The notes beneath the pieces are model-generated. The model was not told where the DNA came from. It worked only from the letters and a program-made list of their open reading frames with translations, and ran no database searches. From Sulfurospirillum cavolei (lineage in GTDB: Bacteria; Campylobacterota; Campylobacteria; Campylobacterales; Sulfurospirillaceae), in assembly GCF_000813325.1 (NCBI RefSeq), contig NZ_BBQE01000003.1: DNA of 64,000 nt; one strand, given 5' to 3'. How positions within the stretch are numbered: the stretch's first letter is position 1; every line of letters starts with the position of its first letter. The position numbers were made by a program, and so were the translations under genes. Below are positions 60,243 through 64,000 of the stretch, in pieces.

Positions 60243-61478
60243 GGGCGTGATAAATTTTTGAATCGTAATCGCGTTTCCTTTTTTGTTAAAATAAAAATGG
60301 TCTAAAAGCTTTCGAATAATCACAAAACCGCGTCCGTTGAGTTTATGAGGATTGATGACGATGTTTTTGAGCACCATCGTGTCAAATCCCTCACCTTGAT
60401 CGCTAATCGTTGCTTCAAAAAGTTCGCGATTGCCGTTGAGGAAGAGTCCGTAAACGATTTTAATTTTTTTGCGGCGGTGCAAAGCTTCAAGACGTTGCAT
60501 CTCGTCGTCAAATAAATTGTGCTCTATCAAATAATTTTTTCGCATTTTATCGACACCGAAACTTCCGTGTTCCAGTGCATTGAGTAAAAGCTCCGAACAT
60601 GTGAGTAAAATTTGACTGGACGTTTTAGGATCGATAGCGGCCCTTTTGAGATCATCCGCCACAACCATTAACGCTTGGTCGATCGCTTCGTACGTGCTCT
60701 CGATGCGTAAGGTCTTAAACGCTTTGGGGACTTCGAGTCGTTGAATAAAGATATAGGTTAAATCGTCGTCACCTTTACCGATGCGCGTATTGACCTTGTC
60801 GTGAAACTCTTTTACGCAAAAGGCTTCGATAAAATCTTGCTTGACGCACGAAGCGTACGCTTTTTCGTCATTTAAAAGACTTTCGCTCAATCCGTCGCTG
60901 TAACAGAGCATTTTAACGATAGCATGCGTTGAAAGCGTTCCGATACGAATCGATTCGGTAAAAATGCTTAAGGGCGGGTTATTGCTTCGAATCGATTGAC
61001 ACGCTTGATTCTCTTCCATCATAAAAAAAGGAGGCATGCCGCATGAAGCATACTTGAGCGTCGAAGTGTGGACGTCGTACTCCATAAGCAACACCGAAAG
61101 AATCTCTTCGTCAAAAAGATTGGTTTGCATAAACTTTAATAATTTTTTCGTCCAGATTTCCAGATGAAACGCAGAGTCTTCTTCCATCTCGTCAAAAAAG
61201 TAGTTCAAAAAACGCGTCGTAGCCATCGCCGTCAAAGCCGCCGTGATGCCCTTGCCCATCGCATCGGCGATAAACCCGACCAAGCGCCCGTCTTTCGTTT
61301 TTCGCAAAGAGTAAGTATCGCCGCTAAGCGTGCTGTGCGGTTTATACGAAATATCGACGCGCAAAAGCTCTTTTTTTCCGTTTTTGTGAAGGTCGATTTG
61401 TTGGTAATACAGATCGTTTTTAATCACGAAAAGTTCTTTATTAAACGCTTTGTCCAAATCTTCTTTGACATGTAGCAT
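60228..61478 (-). CDS. SpoIIE-type protein phosphatase fused to a HATPase kinase-like domain
   Basis: Cytoplasmic protein of 416 residues. An N-terminal PP2C/SpoIIE domain has SGDTYSLRKTKDGR, IADAMGKGITAA, LCYSDGLSES and GDDDLTYIF, the metal-binding set. The C-terminal third (about 270-416) is a GHKL ATPase with TCSELLLNALEHGSFG, DQGEGFD and GRGFVIIRKLLD, like anti-sigma kinases RsbW/SpoIIAB. Such proteins act in partner-switching regulation; no antagonist gene lies nearby. The ATG at 61478 has AAGGAG in place; a longer frame to 61553 is rejected. The palindrome core ACATGT overlaps the second codon. Confidence 0.87.
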   Translation of the reverse strand: MLHVKEDLDKAFNKELFVIKNDLYYQQIDLHKNGKKELLRVDISYKPHSTLSGDTYSLRKTKDGRLVGFIADAMGKGITAALTAMATTRFLNYFFDEMEEDSAFHLEIWTKKLLKFMQTNLFDEEILSVLLMEYDVHTSTLKYASCGMPPFFMMEENQACQSIRSNNPPLSIFTESIRIGTLSTHAIVKMLCYSDGLSESLLNDEKAYASCVKQDFIEAFCVKEFHDKVNTRIGKGDDDLTYIFIQRLEVPKAFKTLRIESTYEAIDQALMVVADDLKRAAIDPKTSSQILLTCSELLLNALEHGSFGVDKMRKNYLIEHNLFDDEMQRLEALHRRKKIKIVYGLFLNGNRELFEATISDQGEGFDTMVLKNIVINPHKLNGRGFVIIRKLLDHFYFNKKGNAITIQKFITPSREL

Positions 61479-61568
61479 ACGCACTCCTTGTCGCCATACC
61501 TTTTTAAGGTATCTCGTGAATTTTAGCAAATCTATATTAAACTTCCTTACCATGGATAAGGAGAGGGC

Positions 61569-62117
61569 ATGCTATGCGGAATTGACGAAGCGGGTCGCGG
61601 ATGTTTGGCGGGACCTCTTGTCGTGGCGGGCGCGGTACTCAAAGAACCCGTTGCAGGACTCAACGACTCCAAACTGTTAAGCGAAAAGCACCGTGAAGCT
61701 CTTTTTGAAACCCTTTTGGAAAAAAGCGAATCCAAAATCGTCTTTTGCGATCACGCTATGATCGATACCCGAGGACTCAGTTTTTGTTTACGCCATGCGA
61801 TCGAAACCATCAAAGCACACTTTAGCACGCACGACATTCTTATGGACGGCAATTGTACGTTCGGCGTGGAGGGCATCTCAACGATGGTCAAAGCCGACGC
61901 GCTCGTTCCCGAAGTCAGTGCCGCCAGTATCCTTGCCAAAGTCTCGCGTGATCGTTACATGTACGAACTAGCACCGCTTTATCCCGAATACGCTTTTGAA
62001 AAGCACAAAGGCTACGGTACGGCTTTACATGTCGATCGTATTCGTCAATACGGTTATTGCGACATTCATCGCAAAAGCTTCAAACTCAAACAGCTTTCCC
62101 AACCGACGCTTTTTTAA
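61569..62117 (+). CDS. rnhB: ribonuclease HII
   Basis: Enzyme of 182 residues that cuts RNA in RNA-DNA hybrids and single ribonucleotides in DNA. Active-site motif CGIDEAGRGCLAGPLVVAG starts at residue 3, and DILMDGNCTFG, EVSAASILAKVSRDRYM and HKGYGT follow. GAGAGG lies four bases before the ATG. It diverges from the phosphatase gene. Confidence 0.96.
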   Translation: MLCGIDEAGRGCLAGPLVVAGAVLKEPVAGLNDSKLLSEKHREALFETLLEKSESKIVFCDHAMIDTRGLSFCLRHAIETIKAHFSTHDILMDGNCTFGVEGISTMVKADALVPEVSAASILAKVSRDRYMYELAPLYPEYAFEKHKGYGTALHVDRIRQYGYCDIHRKSFKLKQLSQPTLF

Positions 62118-62123
62118 GACAAT

Positions 62124-62193
62124 TTGATAGCAACTATTAAAATTAAAGTATACGAAAGCTTTATTACTCTATTATTTCAATAACTATTATCAA
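62124..62193. promoter_or_regulatory. candidate iron-regulator (Fur) sites upstream of feoAB
   Basis: TTGATAG-CAA-CTATTAA (62124-62140) is an inverted repeat matching at 6 of 7 pairs. A second AT-rich element, TTGATAATAGTTATTG on the minus strand, lies within 62171-62193. Both resemble Fur boxes, which repeat GATAAT-like words. Position before an iron-transport operon supports this, but it is inferred. Confidence 0.45.
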
Positions 62194-62244
62194 CGCCTCG
62201 CTTCAAGGGCATTGATCAATACTTTAGAAATGAAGGAGAACGTG

Positions 62245-62475
62245 ATGGTTGATCTATCGCAGATCGATAAAAATCAAAAAGCATTCATTAAAACTATCCA
62301 CGCACAACATAGTTTAAAAAAACGCTTACAGTCGCTCGGCCTTAGTGCCGGACAGGAAGTTCGAGTCGTCGAGACGAGTTTACAAAAAAATACGATTAAA
62401 ATCGCACTGGGTTTTAGTTCGGTCGCTTTACGCTTAGACGAAGCCAAAACGGTCGAAGTGGAGCTTGCTTCATGA
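62245..62475 (+). CDS. feoA: FeoA-family ferrous iron transport protein
   Basis: Small cytoplasmic SH3-like protein of 76 residues that supports FeoB. Features include IKTIHAQHSLKKRLQSLGLSAGQEVRVV and the C-terminal FSSVALRLDEAKTVEVE. The start is the ATG at 62245, six bases after AAGGAG (62233-62238); the earlier in-frame codon at 62212 lacks a site. Overlaps feoB by 4 bases. Confidence 0.93.
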   Translation: MVDLSQIDKNQKAFIKTIHAQHSLKKRLQSLGLSAGQEVRVVETSLQKNTIKIALGFSSVALRLDEAKTVEVELAS

Positions 62476-64000
62476 AAAAAATTACCATTGCCCTCGTCGG
62501 TCAGCCTAACGTCGGAAAAAGCCATTTAGCCAACGCCATCAGCGGTTCCAACCTTAAAATCGGTAACTTTGCGGGCGTCACGGTCGAAAAAGCAACCGCA
62601 AAGCTTCGCACGGACGATTATGCGATCGAATTTATCGATTTACCCGGTCTTTATTCGCTTGAAGATTTTTCCGCCGACGAAAAAGTAACCAAAGAGTTTT
62701 TGAAAAAAGGCGAGTACGATCTCATCGTCAACGTGTTAGACTCGACCAATCTTGAGCGCAACTTGATGCTCACGACGGAACTGTTGGAGTTAAATAAAAA
62801 AATCGTTTTAGCCCTCAATATGGACGACGAGGCACTCAAAGAAGGTATTGCGATCAACACCGAAGCGATGCGTAAAATTCTTTCCGTTCCGTGTATTCGC
62901 GTCTCGTCCAAAACCAAATACAATATCGAAACATTGGTCGATACGATTATCGACGTTCACGAAAAAGCCTTGATACCTTCCAAACTGATTTACGGTAGCG
63001 AAGTCGAAGATCAACTGCAAACGATTGCGCGCTTTTTAGAAGACAAGCACTTCAGCATTGAAGGTCTAAGTTACCGACAAATCGCCGTCGGGCTTTTATG
63101 GCAAAAAAGAGAAATCTACGCCATCGTACACGAACACCCGCTTTACGTCGAACTTCAACCCCTTCTCAACAACGCCTTGGGACATGTTTACATGTACTGC
63201 CAATGCGACGAGATCGACGAAGTCATTCACCGCCAGCACGCGGCATTTGCCAAGGGTTTATGCACCGAAGTCTTAAGCGTTTCCAAAATCAAAACGCAAA
63301 GCGTAACGCAAAAAATCGATGCCGTTTTGATCCATAAATTTTTAGGTCTCCCTATCTTTGTCTTTTTAATGTGGGCATTGTTTCAACTTACGTTTACGTT
63401 AGGGCAATTTCCGATGGATTGGATTGAAAGCGGTTTCGGCTGGCTCGGTGAAACGCTAGGCGAAACCATCGACAACGAAGCACTCAAATCGTTGATCGTC
63501 GACGGTATTATCGCGGGTGTGGGAAGCGTTTTGATGTTCTTACCGAACATTATCATTCTTTTCTTAGGCATCGCGCTTTTAGAAACGACCGGTTACATGT
63601 CAAGAGCCGCCTTCTTGTTGGACGGCTTTTTCCACAAATTCGGTCTACACGGTAAAAGTTTCGTTCCGCTCGTCACGGGCTTTGGTTGTTCCGTTCCGGC
63701 TTACATGGCGGCACGAACGCTTAAAAATAAAAAAGATCGTTTGCTGACGATGTTTATTATCGGATTTATGAGTTGCGGCGCACGACTTCCCGTTTACGTT
63801 CTTTTTGCCGGAGCGTTTTTCGACGAAAGCGTCGCCGGAAACGTTTTATTTGCCATTTATATTTTCGGAGCGATTTTAGGACTCATTGCCGCTAAAATTT
63901 TACGCGTTACCGCCTTTAAAGGCGAAGACGAACCGTTTGTTATGGAAATGCCCAAATACCGTCTTCCGAGTCTTAAACTGCTTTGGTTTATGGTTTACTC
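62472..64000 (+). CDS. feoB: FeoB ferrous iron transporter, N-terminal 509 residues (runs off the window)
   Basis: Inner-membrane iron importer with a G-protein domain. GTP motifs are G1 VGQPNVGKSHLANA near residue 9, a switch TVEKATA, DLPG near 57 and LNMDD near 116. The first membrane segments follow at about residue 280 (FLGLPIFVFLMWALF) with the conserved GFGCSVPAYMAARTL pore region near 400 and FIIGFMSCGARLPVYVL near 425. Family length is about 700, so the rest is beyond the window. The G1 Gln replaces the more common Asn, as in many relatives. Starts in the feoA stop (ATGA). Confidence 0.95.
   Translation, partial: MKKITIALVGQPNVGKSHLANAISGSNLKIGNFAGVTVEKATAKLRTDDYAIEFIDLPGLYSLEDFSADEKVTKEFLKKGEYDLIVNVLDSTNLERNLMLTTELLELNKKIVLALNMDDEALKEGIAINTEAMRKILSVPCIRVSSKTKYNIETLVDTIIDVHEKALIPSKLIYGSEVEDQLQTIARFLEDKHFSIEGLSYRQIAVGLLWQKREIYAIVHEHPLYVELQPLLNNALGHVYMYCQCDEIDEVIHRQHAAFAKGLCTEVLSVSKIKTQSVTQKIDAVLIHKFLGLPIFVFLMWALFQLTFTLGQFPMDWIESGFGWLGETLGETIDNEALKSLIVDGIIAGVGSVLMFLPNIIILFLGIALLETTGYMSRAAFLLDGFFHKFGLHGKSFVPLVTGFGCSVPAYMAARTLKNKKDRLLTMFIIGFMSCGARLPVYVLFAGAFFDESVAGNVLFAIYIFGAILGLIAAKILRVTAFKGEDEPFVMEMPKYRLPSLKLLWFMVY

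Noticed and set aside
1..64000. CRISPR arrays, tRNA, rRNA, insertion sequences or prophage
   Set aside because: I saw no spaced direct repeats, no tRNA cloverleaf or rRNA segments, and no transposase, integrase or phage structural genes.

Overview
The window is a piece of a Campylobacterota (epsilonproteobacterial) chromosome, most likely from the Sulfurospirillum group. Three things point there. The cbb3 oxidase operon carries a DUF4006 gene and FixH-like genes. The DUF507-carA and FliJ-like/MotE-like/purA blocks match, as I remember it, the order in Campylobacter jejuni (about Cj1483c-Cj1498c), and tkt-ispA-PDZ-YbaB-panD-murE-TPR-Nfu resembles Cj1639-Cj1645. The rpsJ/ATPase/rnhB neighbourhood recalls Helicobacter pylori HP1320-HP1323. 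Coding density is high and most genes lie on the minus strand. There are no tRNA or rRNA genes, insertion sequences or CRISPR arrays that I can see, and no gene-free stretch longer than about 260 bases.

Layout: 1-7.2 kb holds a partial pyruvate:ferredoxin oxidoreductase, a HAD phosphatase, a DUF4197 protein, an MscS channel, an OmpA-type porin and a peptide-binding lipid/periplasmic transport protein. 7.5-15 kb is a housekeeping/accessory mix: PEBP-like protein, AraC regulator, Tag glycosylase with two small co-transcribed genes, an iron alcohol dehydrogenase, DUF523, a ClC channel and PurT. 15-22 kb has an AT-rich orphan gene, rplM-rpsI and the addB-addA recombination genes. 22-31.3 kb holds the complete ccoNOQP respiratory oxidase operon with four small accessory genes, preceded by an operon of DUF507, carA, a SafE-like membrane protein and a two-component system. 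31.4-45 kb contains flagellar MotE/FliJ-like genes, purA, hisZ, an aminotransferase, a broken chemoreceptor, gph, tkt, ispA, a PDZ protein, panD, murE and Nfu. 45-59 kb is the full S10-spc-alpha ribosomal protein cluster with secY, map, infA, rpmJ and rpoA. 59-64 kb holds an ATPase, a SpoIIE-type phosphatase, rnhB and the start of feoAB.

The most striking feature is not a gene. The palindrome TTACATGTAA occurs exactly 18 times by hand count, 15 of them between 6.8 and 21.4 kb, with many one-base variants elsewhere. It lies mostly inside coding sequence, is far above chance, and is absent from the ribosomal cluster. It behaves like a highly iterated palindrome (compare HIP1 of cyanobacteria), and I know of no description of it. 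Other points of interest are a chemoreceptor that has lost part of its ligand domain together with its frame, a SafE-like gene with no usable ordinary start codon, a 33-residue membrane protein hidden in the cco operon, and sharp changes of CpG usage inside single genes.
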